Shown here one piece after another: positions 7,177-14,312 of a stretch of DNA of 19,996 bases (within the stretch, counting starts at the first letter, position 1; every line of letters begins with the position of its first letter). This DNA is from an uncultured Clostridia bacterium (GTDB taxonomy: Bacteria > Bacillota_A > Clostridia > TANB77 > CAG-508), in NCBI GenBank assembly GCA_947628465.1, contig CANQZZ010000017.1:1-19996 (forward strand). The letters are read 5' to 3'. The notes below the pieces were generated by a model, which worked only from the letters and a program-made list of their open reading frames with translations, had not been told where the DNA came from and searched no databases. A program made the translations under genes and the position numbers.

Positions 7177-7835
7177 TAAAATTGTAACAATTTTAACTCC
7201 AAATTTGCGGAAAAATTGAGGCAGCAGCTAAAGGCTCAAGAAGACCTAAAAGTCTTCTTATGGCTGCTACTCAATTTTTGTGCTTTGGGGAATATTTATT
7301 ATATAAAAGTGGAAATACATATTCGATTAATTCATGTGAAATCATAGAAGTGTTTTATAATATAAGAACAGATTTGGACAGGCTAAAATACGCATCATAT
7401 ATAACAAAAATAATAAATGATGTTACAACTGAAAACCAAAGTACATATAAAGTAATGAAACTTTTTTTAAATACTCTATATATGATATCTGAAACGGATA
7501 AAAATTTAAGTTTAATAAACTCAGTATTCACTTTAAGACTTTTATCAATAATAGGTTATAGACCAGTAATAGATGAGTGTAAAAATTGCAAAGAAAAAGA
7601 AAATCTTGTATATTTTAGTTTTAGAGATAGTGGGCTTAAATGCTCTGCATGTGGCAAGCAAGATAAAGGAGCAATAGAAATTAGTCCAACAACAAAAGAT
7701 GCCATTAGATATATAATACTTGCAGATTCAAAAAAGATATTTTCATTTGAAGTGCCACAAGAAACCATAAAAGAATTAGAAATAATATCAAAAGTATATT
7801 TGCAAGAAAAATTAGAAAAAGAATATAAATTATAA
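7118..7835 (+). CDS. recO: DNA repair protein RecO, with CGG +1 shift
   Basis: Recombination mediator that helps RecR load RecA on SSB-coated DNA. Start ATG 7118 follows AAGGCGG inside the yqzL-like gene. The first 30 codons (MKLLKTKGLIIAEKTVGDFD onward to TILTPNL) form the start of the RecO OB fold. In-frame CGG at 7208 interrupts it. Skipping the C reads Gly31 in PNL-GKIEAAAKG, exactly the family TPELGKISAxAKG block, and the remaining 208 aa follow for a total of 238 aa, normal length. The zinc-binding cysteines are present (CKNC about 40 residues before the middle of the C-terminal half, then CSAC). Without the shift the gene gives only a 33-aa peptide ending at TGA. The organism's recombination repair would therefore depend on the recoding. 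Confidence 0.92.
7208..7211 (+). other. Putative +1 recoding site CGG-A in recO
   Basis: CGG is codon 31, after TTG. Skipping the C reads GGA (Gly31). Zero frame is CGG AAA AAT TGA, so it stops within three codons. Confidence 0.87.
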
Positions 7836-7845
7836 TTTATTTAAT

Positions 7846-7884
7846 AGCAAGAATTATTTTTTAATTAACTCTTGCTTATTTTTT
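7846..7884 (+). terminator. Terminator after recO
   Basis: 7-bp stem AGCAAGA/TCTTGCT (7846-7852 with 7870-7876), 17-nt A/T-rich loop, then a T tract to 7884. Confidence 0.65.
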
Positions 7885-7900
7885 AGTGTTAATATATAAT
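7872..7900 (+). promoter_or_regulatory. Candidate promoter for hpf
   Basis: Perfect -10 TATAAT at 7895-7900 with a weak -35 TTGCTT at 7872-7877 and a 17-nt spacer. The 5' UTR carries a 7-bp hairpin, GAAGAAT (7916-7922) with ATTCTTC (7928-7934), just ahead of the ribosome binding site. Confidence 0.45.
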
Positions 7901-7957
7901 TACAAACAAGTAGCGGAAGAATAAAAAATTCTTCATGACTTGGAGGGAGAGATTAAT

Positions 7958-8488
7958 ATGAATATAACAATAACAGGAAAAGACGTAAAGGCAACAGAAG
8001 CTATAAAGGATTATGTTGAAAAGAAAATGGAAAGAGTAGAAAAATATTTTGATGGGGACATTGATGTAAATGTTACAATAAGAACAGAAAAAACAGAGCA
8101 AATTGCTGAAATGAGTGTAAAAGTAAAACAAGATACATACAGAGCTGTAACATCTCACAAAGATATGTATGCATCAATAGATAAAGATATGGACATACTT
8201 GAAGGACAAATAAGAAAATGGAAAACAAAAAAAGATAAAGCAAACAAAGATGATTCAATAAAATCATTTGTAGGAAATTTTGGTGATGAAATTAAAATTG
8301 AGAACGAAATAATAAAAACAATTTATTATGATATAAAACCTATTACACCAGAAGATGCAAAATTAAAACTTCAAGAAAAACCACAAGATAAATTTATAAC
8401 ATTTATAAATCAAGACACAAACAAAGTAAATGTATTATTTAAATTAAAAGATAACAACAATTATGGATTACTAGAACCAGAACAATAA
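7958..8488 (+). CDS. hpf: Long-form ribosome hibernation promoting factor
   Basis: A 176-aa RaiA/YfiA-type factor that binds the 30S decoding region and, through its C-terminal domain, dimerises 70S ribosomes into inactive 100S particles. The N-terminal domain (1-100) starts MNITITGKDVKATEAIKDYV, with the typical VEKKMERVEKYF. The C-terminal domain (about 120-176) includes IVRTKRF-like ENEIIKTIYYDIKPITPEDA and the FITFINQDTNKVNVLFKLKDNNYGLLEP ending of long-form proteins. ATG 7958 is chosen because GGAGGGAGA (7942-7950) precedes it; TTG 7940 overlaps that site. It is monocistronic, between its own promoter and a strong terminator. No frameshift. A decoding-centre factor next to many recoded genes is noted only as coincidence. 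Confidence 0.94.
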   Translation: MNITITGKDVKATEAIKDYVEKKMERVEKYFDGDIDVNVTIRTEKTEQIAEMSVKVKQDTYRAVTSHKDMYASIDKDMDILEGQIRKWKTKKDKANKDDSIKSFVGNFGDEIKIENEIIKTIYYDIKPITPEDAKLKLQEKPQDKFITFINQDTNKVNVLFKLKDNNNYGLLEPEQ

Positions 8489-8502
8489 AATAATATAAAG
8501 AT

Positions 8503-8527
8503 AAGGCAGGAGCACATCTCCTGCCTT
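8503..8527 (+). terminator. GC-rich terminator after hpf (repeat copy 1)
   Basis: Perfect 10-bp stem AAGGCAGGAG/CTCCTGCCTT with loop CACAT. The T tract is short. The 39-bp core 8498-8536 recurs identically at 10418-10456 and 11897-11935. Confidence 0.8.
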
Positions 8528-8590
8528 TATGTATGCTAAAACATAAACTGTAGAAATCTTTGGAAATGTATGGTAAAACTGATTTATTTA

Positions 8591-8599
8591 TGATATAAT
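8591..8599 (+). promoter_or_regulatory. Extended -10 promoter for the ABC-F leader
   Basis: TGATATAAT is a perfect extended -10 (TG-N-TATAAT). The -35 region (TGGTAA at 8571-8576) is poor, which extended -10 promoters tolerate. Transcription would begin near 8606, giving a leader of about 180 nt before the ABC-F start. Confidence 0.6.
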
Positions 8600-8630
8600 T
8601 ATAAACAGTAAAAAAATAAAGGAGAATTTT

Positions 8631-8708
8631 ATGATGGATAAAAGAAAAGATTTAGAAAGTAGGTTAAAGATAAGAAGTTATGCCTGCAAAACTATTACAA
8701 CGAGATAA
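8631..8708 (+). CDS. 25-aa leader peptide of the ABC-F gene
   Basis: A short frame from ATG 8631 (or the adjacent ATG 8634) behind GGAG 8621-8624 and ending at TAA 8706. The sequence is basic, beginning MMDKRKDLESRL and ending YACKTITTR. The last six codons and the stop lie inside the two competing hairpins 8690-8751, so a ribosome translating or stalled near the end would decide which hairpin forms. This is the arrangement known for inducible antibiotic-resistance genes such as erm and several ABC-F genes. The family of this peptide is not recognised. Confidence rests on position and ribosome binding site, not homology. Confidence 0.62.
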   Translation: MMDKRKDLESRLKIRSYACKTITTR

Positions 8709-8751
8709 ATCGCCATAGGTTGTAATAGTTAAATGGCAATTATATCTCGTT
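8690..8751 (+). promoter_or_regulatory. Mutually exclusive hairpins: attenuator of the ABC-F gene
   Basis: Hairpin 1 pairs 8690-8701 with 8719-8730 (perfect 12 bp, AACTATTACAAC). Hairpin 2 pairs 8699-8707 with 8743-8751 (perfect 9 bp, AACGAGATA) and can extend inward by GCCAT/ATGGC. Their left arms overlap, so they compete. The leader peptide stop codon sits in hairpin 2's left arm. The T tract after hairpin 2 is poor, so control could be by premature termination or by translation initiation. The ABC-F ribosome binding site AAGGAGA is 20 bases further on. Confidence 0.68.
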
Positions 8752-8785
8752 ATTTATAAAAATTTAATAATAAGGAGATATAAAA

Positions 8786-10417
8786 ATGATAGAAATAGAA
8801 TTAAATAATATTAAAAAAAATTACGGATTGAAAAATATTTTAGATGGATTTAGCCTAGAGCTGAAAACAGGAGAAAGAGTGGCTTTAATCGGACAAAACG
8901 GAAGCGGGAAATCTACAATTTTAAAAATAATTGCAAAACAAGAAAACATAGATGGCGGAACTATCAATATTAGAAATGGAGCTAAAATAGGAATATTAAA
9001 TCAAATTTATGAAAATGAGAAAAATGATATTTCAGTAGAAGAATTCTTATATCAAAGTTTTGAAGAAATTTTTAAAATAGAGAAAAAACTTAATAAATTA
9101 GAAATTGACATGTCAATAAAAGCAAATGAAGGAAATCTAGAAAAGTTAATTAATGAATATGGAAGAACTCAAGAAAGATTTTCAGTATTAGGCGGATATG
9201 AAATTCAAGAAAAGTTTAATAAAATATGCTCAAAGTTTTATATTGATAAAGAACTCTTAAAACAAAACTATAACATTTTAAGTGGAGGAGAAAAAACAAG
9301 AGTAAATCTTGCAAAGTTATTATTAAAAGAGCCAGATATATTGCTTTTGGATGAGCCGACGAACCATTTAGACATACACTCTTTAGAATTTTTAGAAGAA
9401 TTAATTTTAAAATATAAAGGAACAGTTTTAATAGTTTCTCATGACAGATATTTTTTAGATAAAGTAGTTAGCAAAACTGTATTATTAGAAAATGGTAAAG
9501 CAAACATCTATTATGGAAATTATTCATATTTTTTAAAAGAAGATGAAAGAAGAACTTTGGCTAAGTTTGAGAACTATAAAAATCAACAAAAACAAATAGA
9601 TAAAATGAAAGAATCTATATCAAACTTAAGAAAATTCGGTGAATTAGCGGGAAATGAAATGTTTTTTAAAAGAGCTAAAAGCATTGAAAAACGATTAGAA
9701 AAGATAGAGGTTTTAGACAAAGTTGATTTAAATAAAAAAACAATAGATTTTAAATTTAATGTTAAAAGCAGGTCAGGAAATGATGTGTTAAAAATTGAAA
9801 AATTAGAAAAGAATTTTAATCGAAAAACAATTTTTAGTAATGCTAATTTATCATTAAATTATGGAGAAAAAGTTGCATTAATTGGCGAAAATGGAAGCGG
9901 CAAATCAACTCTAATAAAAATAATTTTAGGAAAAGATAGTAATTATCTAGGAAAAGTAAAACTAGGTACTTCAATTAAAATAGGATATATTCCACAAAAT
10001 ATAATATTTCAAAACAAAAACCAAACAGTATTAGAATACTTTTTACAAGGAAGTAATTTTTCAGAAACTGAGTCTAGAAGTAAACTTGCAAAATATGGTT
10101 TTAGACAGGCAAATGTATTTAAAAAAATAGGAAATTTATCAGGTGGTGAAAAAGTTAAAATAATACTTATGAAATTGATTCATAAAGATATTAACTTTTT
10201 AATACTTGATGAGCCTACAAATCATATTGATATAGATACAAGAGAAATATTGGAAGAAGCTTTAAAAGAATATAAAGGAACTGTATTATTTGTATCACAT
10301 GATAGGTATTTTATAAATGCAATTGCAAATAGAATTTTGAATATAGAAGATTATAAAATAAAATCATATTACGGAAATTATGATGATTTTGCAAAAGTTT
10401 CTAGTGAAAAATTGTAA
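8786..10417 (+). CDS. ABC-F ribosome-associated ATPase, probable ribosome-protection type
   Basis: A 543-aa cytoplasmic protein with two ATP-binding cassettes and no membrane segment, the ABC-F layout. Cassette 1: Walker A GQNGSGKS (36-43), signature LSGGE (165-169), Walker B/DEPTNHLD (189-196), SHDRYFLD. Linker/P-site tRNA interaction motif: about 245-320, with a charged helical hairpin. Cassette 2: GENGSGKS (367-374), LSGGE (451-455), DEPTNHID (475-482), SHDRYF. Both Walker B glutamates are present, so both sites should hydrolyse ATP. ABC-F proteins bind the ribosomal E site; resistance types (Vga, Lsa, VmlR, CplR) displace drugs from the peptidyl-transferase centre. The leader peptide and attenuator upstream favour a drug-inducible resistance role over a housekeeping EttA-like one. 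The exact subfamily and drug range cannot be read from sequence. Confidence 0.85.
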   Translation: MIEIELNNIKKNYGLKNILDGFSLELKTGERVALIGQNGSGKSTILKIIAKQENIDGGTINIRNGAKIGILNQIYENEKNDISVEEFLYQSFEEIFKIEKKLNKLEIDMSIKANEGNLEKLINEYGRTQERFSVLGGYEIQEKFNKICSKFYIDKELLKQNYNILSGGEKTRVNLAKLLLKEPDILLLDEPTNHLDIHSLEFLEELILKYKGTVLIVSHDRYFLDKVVSKTVLLENGKANIYYGNYSYFLKEDERRTLAKFENYKNQQKQIDKMKESISNLRKFGELAGNEMFFKRAKSIEKRLEKIEVLDKVDLNKKTIDFKFNVKSRSGNDVLKIEKLEKNFNRKTIFSNANLSLNYGEKVALIGENGSGKSTLIKIILGKDSNYLGKVKLGTSIKIGYIPQNIIFQNKNQTVLEYFLQGSNFSETESRSKLAKYGFRQANVFKKIGNLSGGEKVKIILMKLIHKDINFLILDEPTNHIDIDTREILEEALKEYKGTVLFVSHDRYFINAIANRILNIEDYKIKSYYGNYDDFAKVSSEKL

Positions 10418-10473
10418 AAGATAAGGCAGGAGCACATCTCCTGCCTTTATGTATGCAAAAAACATATATAAAA
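10361..10473 (+). repeat. 113-bp direct repeat, copy A (ABC-F 3' end plus terminator)
   Basis: Covers the last 19 codons of the ABC-F gene, its terminator and about 25 bases beyond. It is nearly identical to 11840-11953, with one substitution (TAGTGAAAA versus TAGTAAAAA) and one inserted T after the shared TATGTATGC. The copies flank the AAA/DUF4143 ATPase gene. Confidence 0.88.
10423..10447 (+). terminator. GC-rich terminator after the ABC-F gene (repeat copy 2)
   Basis: Same 10-bp stem and CACAT loop as 8503-8527, starting five bases after the ABC-F stop codon. Confidence 0.8.
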
Positions 10474-10564
10474 GCAAAAAAATAATAAATGATGTTAAAA
10501 AATCTGTTAAACAAATAATTTGTAATAAAATTACGAAATAGCGAAAAAAATATAAAAATCACAA

Positions 10565-10590
10565 AGTTATTTCTTAAATAAGAAATAACT
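10565..10590 (+). repeat. Perfect palindrome abutting the -35 of the ATPase gene
   Basis: Arms AGTTATTTCTTA (10565-10576) and TAAGAAATAACT (10579-10590) are exact inverted copies with a 2-nt centre. The right arm's last base is the first base of the -35 box. There is no T tract, so it fits a dimeric repressor or activator operator better than a terminator. Confidence 0.65.
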
Positions 10591-10618
10591 TGACAAATAT
10601 AATATATTGATTTATAAT
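10590..10618 (+). promoter_or_regulatory. Consensus sigma-A promoter of the ATPase gene
   Basis: Perfect TTGACA at 10590-10595, 17-nt spacer, perfect TATAAT at 10613-10618. Transcription would start near 10625, at the ribosome binding site AGGTGA itself, so the 5' UTR is only about 10 nt. Confidence 0.82.
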
Positions 10619-10635
10619 TAGTATAGGTGATGAAA

Positions 10636-11829
10636 ATGTTAAAAAGGGAAATGTATTTATCAAGAATAAGAGGTTTTTATGATAGCGATCTTATAAAAAT
10701 ATTAGTTGGGATAAGAAGATGTGGAAAATCTGTAATATTAAAACAAATAATGAACGAACTAAAAGAAAAGAAGATAGATGAAAAGCATATAATATATGTA
10801 AATTTTGAACTTATAGAATTTGAAGAATTACAAGATTATAAAAAATTAAATTCCTATATAAAAGAAAAAATAGTAGATAATAAAAAATATTATGTATTTT
10901 TAGATGAAATTCAGAAGGTAGAAAAATTTGAAGAAGTAGTAAATTCATTAAGAGCATCTATAGACAATATAAGTATATTTATCACAGGTTCAAATAGTAA
11001 ACTATTATCAAATGAATTATCAACAGTTCTATCTGGAAGATATGTATTATTTAATATTTATCCATTAAGCTATAAGGAATTTATAGAACTTACTAAAAAA
11101 CCAGCTAAATCAGAAGAAACTTTTTGGGATTTTGTTAAATGGGGAGGACTTCCTAATCGAACGGAGTTTACTGATGAAAGCAATATAAAGGATTATTTGC
11201 ATAGTGTATTTGATTCGATTATATTAAGAGATGTAGTAGAAAGACTAGGGCTAAAGGATACAGTCTTATTTGATTTATTATTACAATACATTGTAGATAC
11301 TACAGGACGCCAATTTTCTGCGGAGAATGTTATGAAATTTTTAAAGAATGAAGGAAAATCTGTATCAACTGAAACATTATATATGTATTTAGATGCATTA
11401 TGCAAAGCTTTAATGATAAAAAAAATATACAGATATGATATTCACGGGAAAGCCATTTTAAAAACATTAAATAAATATTATATGACAGATTTAGGAATAG
11501 CCCAAATAAAAAACAATAACTTTGAAATAAATAAAAGTTTTGCAATTGAAAATGTTGTATACAATGAGCTGTTAGAACGAGGATATGATGTATATATAGG
11601 AAAAACAAAAAATGGAGAAATAGATTTTATTGCGACAAAAACAGAAGAAAAAATGTATTTTCAAGTGGCATATTTATTGGCAAATGACAAAGTTGAAAAC
11701 AGGGAATTTGGAGCTTTTAAAGAAATAGATGACAATTACCCTAAATATGTTCTTTCATTAGATAAAACAAATTTCTCAAGAGATGGAATTATTCATAAAA
11801 ATATAATTGATTGGCTTTTGGAAAAATAA
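10636..11829 (+). CDS. AAA-type ATPase with DUF4143 C-terminal domain
   Basis: A 397-aa member of the large, poorly understood ATPase family common in anaerobes and archaea, often in accessory DNA. ATG 10636 is chosen because AGGTGA (10625-10630) is correctly spaced; GTG 10627 and ATG 10630 overlap it. Walker A is GIRRCGKS (25-32), Walker B is YYVFLDEIQKV, and the sensor-like ITGSNSKLLS follows, then SGRYVLFNIYPLSYKEF. The C-terminal DUF4143 region ends in a PD-(D/E)XK-like core (GEIDFIA, then YFQVAYLL), where the ExK position reads Q-V-A, so nuclease activity is doubtful. The gene is monocistronic, has its own consensus promoter with a palindrome, and is flanked by a 113-bp direct repeat of its neighbour, which suggests recent insertion. 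Its biological role is unknown. Confidence 0.85.
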   Translation: MLKREMYLSRIRGFYDSDLIKILVGIRRCGKSVILKQIMNELKEKKIDEKHIIYVNFELIEFEELQDYKKLNSYIKEKIVDNKKYYVFLDEIQKVEKFEEVVNSLRASIDNISIFITGSNSKLLSNELSTVLSGRYVLFNIYPLSYKEFIELTKKPAKSEETFWDFVKWGGLPNRTEFTDESNIKDYLHSVFDSIILRDVVERLGLKDTVLFDLLLQYIVDTTGRQFSAENVMKFLKNEGKSVSTETLYMYLDALCKALMIKKIYRYDIHGKAILKTLNKYYMTDLGIAQIKNNNFEINKSFAIENVVYNELLERGYDVYIGKTKNGEIDFIATKTEEKMYFQVAYLLANDKVENREFGAFKEIDDNYPKYVLSLDKTNFSRDGIIHKNIIDWLLEK

Positions 11830-11839
11830 TTTGAGTTGT

Positions 11840-11953
11840 AAATCATATTACGGAAATTATGATGATTTTGCAAAAGTTTCTAGTAAAAAATTGTAAAAGA
11901 TAAGGCAGGAGCACATCTCCTGCCTTTATGTATGCTAAAAAACATATATAAAA
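11840..11953 (+). repeat. 113-bp direct repeat, copy B
   Basis: Non-coding duplicate of the ABC-F 3' end and terminator, beginning 10 bases after the ATPase stop. It includes a dead copy of the final ABC-F codons (S-Y-Y-G-N-Y-D-D-F) with a stop. Confidence 0.88.
11902..11926 (+). terminator. GC-rich terminator after the ATPase gene (repeat copy 3)
   Basis: Same 10-bp stem and loop as the copies at 8503 and 10423, here serving the ATPase gene as a result of the duplication. Confidence 0.8.
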
Positions 11954-11998
11954 TCCAAGAAAAATGCTTCTGCCACAAACAAACAATAGTTAATAAAC

Positions 11999-12199
11999 TT
12001 ATTTCATTTGATTTTCAGCTTGTTGTATCATTTTTTTAACCATGTTACCACCGATTCTACCAGCGTCTTTTGATGATATATCACCATTGTAACCGTTCTT
12101 TAAGTTAACTCCTACTTCTGAAGCTACTTCATATTTGAATTTATCTAAAGCTTCTTTAGCTTCTGGAACTAATCTTCTGCTTGAATTTGATGTTGCCAT
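11999..12199 (-). CDS. Alpha/beta-type small acid-soluble spore protein
   Basis: A 66-aa DNA-coating protein that protects the chromosome in the dormant spore. The start MATSNSSRRLVPEAKEALDK is typical. The germination-protease region FKYEVASEVGV is present, with the cleavage-site E-V/I-A-S-E consensus intact, and so is the second conserved block GYNGDISSKDAGRIGGNMVKKMI. A strong ribosome binding site, AGGAGGTG on the minus strand (12207-12214), precedes the ATG. This is the only minus-strand gene in the window. It should be made in the forespore under sigma-G. No in-frame CGG. The precise paralogue (SspA-D type) cannot be assigned. Confidence 0.96.
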   Translation of the reverse strand: MATSNSSRRLVPEAKEALDKFKYEVASEVGVNLKNGYNGDISSKDAGRIGGNMVKKMIQQAENQMK

Positions 12200-12260
12200 T
12201 ATTTTTCACCTCCTAGGATATGAATTAAATCATTTAAAAGCATATTTGCTTTTCAATATT

Positions 12261-12267
12261 TATAATG
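12261..12267 (-). promoter_or_regulatory. Possible sigma-G -10 element of the spore protein gene
   Basis: On the minus strand this reads CATTATA, matching the sigma-G -10 consensus CATNNTA, about 60 bases before the start codon. No convincing -35 was found at the right distance, so this is tentative. Confidence 0.3.
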
Positions 12268-12319
12268 CTCAGCAAAACAATTTTTAAACTAGAAATTTTT
12301 GCTAATTTTGTATTTTATA

Positions 12320-12349
12320 TTGTAAAAAAATAAAACAATGATATATAAT
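12320..12349 (+). promoter_or_regulatory. Candidate promoter of the HAD phosphatase gene
   Basis: TTGTAA at 12320-12325 and a perfect TATAAT at 12344-12349, with an 18-nt spacer. The start site would fall near the ribosome binding site GGAGG at 12356-12360. Confidence 0.4.
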
Positions 12350-12370
12350 AAAAATGGAGGTTATAATAAA

Positions 12371-13243
12371 ATGTATAAATTGATAGCAATTGATATAGAT
12401 GGCACTCTTTTAAATTCTTATGGAGAAGTTAGTGAAAAAAATAAACAAGCAATTCAAAAAGCATTGAACAAAAATATAGATGTAGTTCTTACATCAGGAA
12501 GAATGCCACAAGCAATTTTGCCAATTGCAAGTGAAATAAATTCTAATAAATATTTGATATCTGGAAATGGCGCAGCAATTTATGATATTCAAAAAGAAAA
12601 GGTAGTTTATAATAACTATATGAGCAAAAGAAAAATACTTGAAATTATTGATATATGCGAAAAAAACAGCATGTTCTATAATGTATATACTAATAATAGT
12701 ATTCTAACAAAATCATTAAATTATAACATCCTTTTTTATCATAATGAAAACAAAAAACATCCAGAAGATAAAAGAATAAAAATAAATGTAATAGAAAATT
12801 TATATGATTATATAAATAGTTATAAGGGAAATGATTTTTTAAAAATTACAATTTGTGATAGCGATGAAATGATTTTTAAAAGTATAATAAATAAATTAAA
12901 AAATATTAAAAATATTGATGTATTAGAAGTTGCACACATGTCAAAAAAAATTATAAAATATGGTACGGATGATTATGAAATATCATATTTTTATACAGAA
13001 ATTACAAATCAAAATGTAAATAAATGGTCAGCTATTCAGAAATTAATAAAAATGCTAGGGATAAAAGAAGAAGAAGTTGTAGCAATAGGGGACAATATAA
13101 ATGATAAAGAGATGATAGAAAACGCAGGATTAGGTATTGTTCCGGAAAACAGTTCACCAACAATGAAAAAAATCGCTGACAAAGTTGTTTCATCAAACAA
13201 TGAAAGCGGTGTGGCAGAAGCAATAGACAAATATATAAGCTAA
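12371..13243 (+). CDS. Cof-type HAD-IIB phosphatase
   Basis: A 290-aa cytosolic sugar-phosphate or nucleotide phosphatase of the HAD superfamily, subfamily IIB. Motif I is DIDGTLL with nucleophile Asp8 and Asp10. Motif II is VLTSGR. The large C2 cap domain occupies about 80-200. Motif III Lys is in the NKWSAIQKLIKMLGI block, and motif IV is GDNINDKEM, followed by VPENSSPTMKKIADKV. ATG 12371 is chosen over ATG 12338 because GGAGG (12356-12360) lies between them and the protein starts exactly at the family's KLIAIDIDGT strand. The substrate cannot be told from sequence. It stands alone between its own promoter and a terminator. No frameshift. Confidence 0.92.
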   Translation: MYKLIAIDIDGTLLNSYGEVSEKNKQAIQKALNKNIDVVLTSGRMPQAILPIASEINSNKYLISGNGAAIYDIQKEKVVYNNYMSKRKILEIIDICEKNSMFYNVYTNNSILTKSLNYNILFYHNENKKHPEDKRIKINVIENLYDYINSYKGNDFLKITICDSDEMIFKSIINKLKNIKNIDVLEVAHMSKKIIKYGTDDYEISYFYTEITNQNVNKWSAIQKLIKMLGIKEEEVVAIGDNINDKEMIENAGLGIVPENSSPTMKKIADKVVSSNNESGVAEAIDKYIS

Positions 13244-13283
13244 ATATTACAGTTATATTACAATAATATTATTTTTAAATTAC

Positions 13284-13314
13284 AATTACCCTAAATGTTG
13301 AATTTAGGGTAATT
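13284..13314 (+). terminator. Terminator after the HAD phosphatase gene
   Basis: Perfect 13-bp stem AATTACCCTAAAT/ATTTAGGGTAATT (13284-13296 with 13302-13314), 5-nt loop. The following T tract (TCGTTG) is weak. Confidence 0.7.
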
Positions 13315-13325
13315 TCGTTGTAAAA

Positions 13326-13331
13326 TATAAT
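13326..13331 (+). promoter_or_regulatory. Possible -10 box for the Tad-like operon
   Basis: TATAAT 34 bases before the first start codon, with AGGAGG in between. There is no good -35 at 17 nt, where the preceding terminator stem lies, so the call is weak. Confidence 0.32.
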
Positions 13332-13359
13332 AAAATACTATGTTATAGGAGGAATTAAT

Positions 13360-14292
13360 ATGGTAGCAAATCCAATGCAAAGAAAAGCAAGAGTTTCATT
13401 TTTAATAGGAGTAGTAATTACACTTGTAATATGTGCAATTATAGGAGGTTTACTTTTCTTTTTAATGTCTAGACAAGAGAAACAACAAGAACAAGAAGAA
13501 GGAGCTCTTACTTATGCATATAAATTAAAAGTACCTGTTAAATCAGGGGAAGAAATAAATGCAAGCAAGGTAGAAGCAGTTTTAGTTACAGAAAAAGCAG
13601 TTCCAACAGGAGCATTCGCAGCAAAAACTAAAATATCAGGTGAAAAAGGGAAGGAAACATGGGTAGATAAAGCTTTCCCAAGTGGATATAAGAGTAAATT
13701 AGATTTGCAAGCAGGAACAATATTATTTGACACTTTAGTTTACGAAGATGAAGAATTAACGAATGATACAAGATATGTTGAATATAATATGCTTACACTA
13801 TCTACTACAGTAGGATTAGGTGATTATATAGATATTAGATTAACACTTTCAAATGGTCAAGATTTAATTGTTATTTCTAAAAAAGAAATAAAAACATTAT
13901 ATGGAGATACAATAGGATTAGAATTAACAGAGCCTGAAATATTAATGATGGAAAGTGCAATTGTAGAAGCATATAGAATGACAGCTTCAAAATTATATGC
14001 AATACAATATGTAGAACCAGGTATGCAAGAAGCAGCAGGAAGAACTTATATACCAACTACAGAAGTTCAAATGTTGATTGAAAGAAATCCTAACATAGTA
14101 GCAGAAGCAAGAAGTGAATTAGTAAATAGATTTAATTCTGAAGCAAATCAAGCTTTAAGAGGAAATATTAACACAAGCAGAAATGAATATGCAGGAAATG
14201 CACAAGCAAATTTAGAAGAAGGCATGCAAACTGAAATAGAAAATGCAAAATCTGCAAGAGAAGCATATTTATCAGGATTAGAAAGTTATTAA
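13360..14292 (+). CDS. CpaB/RcpC-like SAF-domain membrane protein
   Basis: A 310-aa protein with a single N-terminal membrane helix (about residues 12-36) and the bulk outside the cytoplasm. Residues about 50-130 resemble the SAF/beta-clip domain found in CpaB (Flp pilus assembly), starting KVPVKSGEEINASKVE, with the LQAGTILFDTLV strand. This is followed by a GLGDYIDIRLTLSNGQ segment like that after the SAF domain in CpaB. The C-terminal 80 residues are Ala/Asn/Glu-rich and probably helical. First gene of a five-gene operon (20-base gap to the next) with two MinD/CpaE-like proteins, a CpaF-like ATPase and a TadB/C-like protein, which supports a pilus-assembly role. Start ATG 13360 follows AGGAGG. 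Confidence 0.72.
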   Translation: MVANPMQRKARVSFLIGVVITLVICAIIGGLLFFLMSRQEKQQEQEEGALTYAYKLKVPVKSGEEINASKVEAVLVTEKAVPTGAFAAKTKISGEKGKETWVDKAFPSGYKSKLDLQAGTILFDTLVYEDEELTNDTRYVEYNMLTLSTTVGLGDYIDIRLTLSNGQDLIVISKKEIKTLYGDTIGLELTEPEILMMESAIVEAYRMTASKLYAIQYVEPGMQEAAGRTYIPTTEVQMLIERNPNIVAEARSELVNRFNSEANQALRGNINTSRNEYAGNAQANLEEGMQTEIENAKSAREAYLSGLESY

Positions 14293-14312
14293 AATAACGG
14301 AGGATATAAAAG

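Noticed and set aside
7260..7835. A shorter RecO starting at ATG 7260
   Set aside because: It would lack the OB-fold N-terminus, which is present and well conserved upstream in the other frame.
11840..11894. A small gene in repeat copy B
   Set aside because: It is only the duplicated tail of the ABC-F gene with no start or ribosome binding site.
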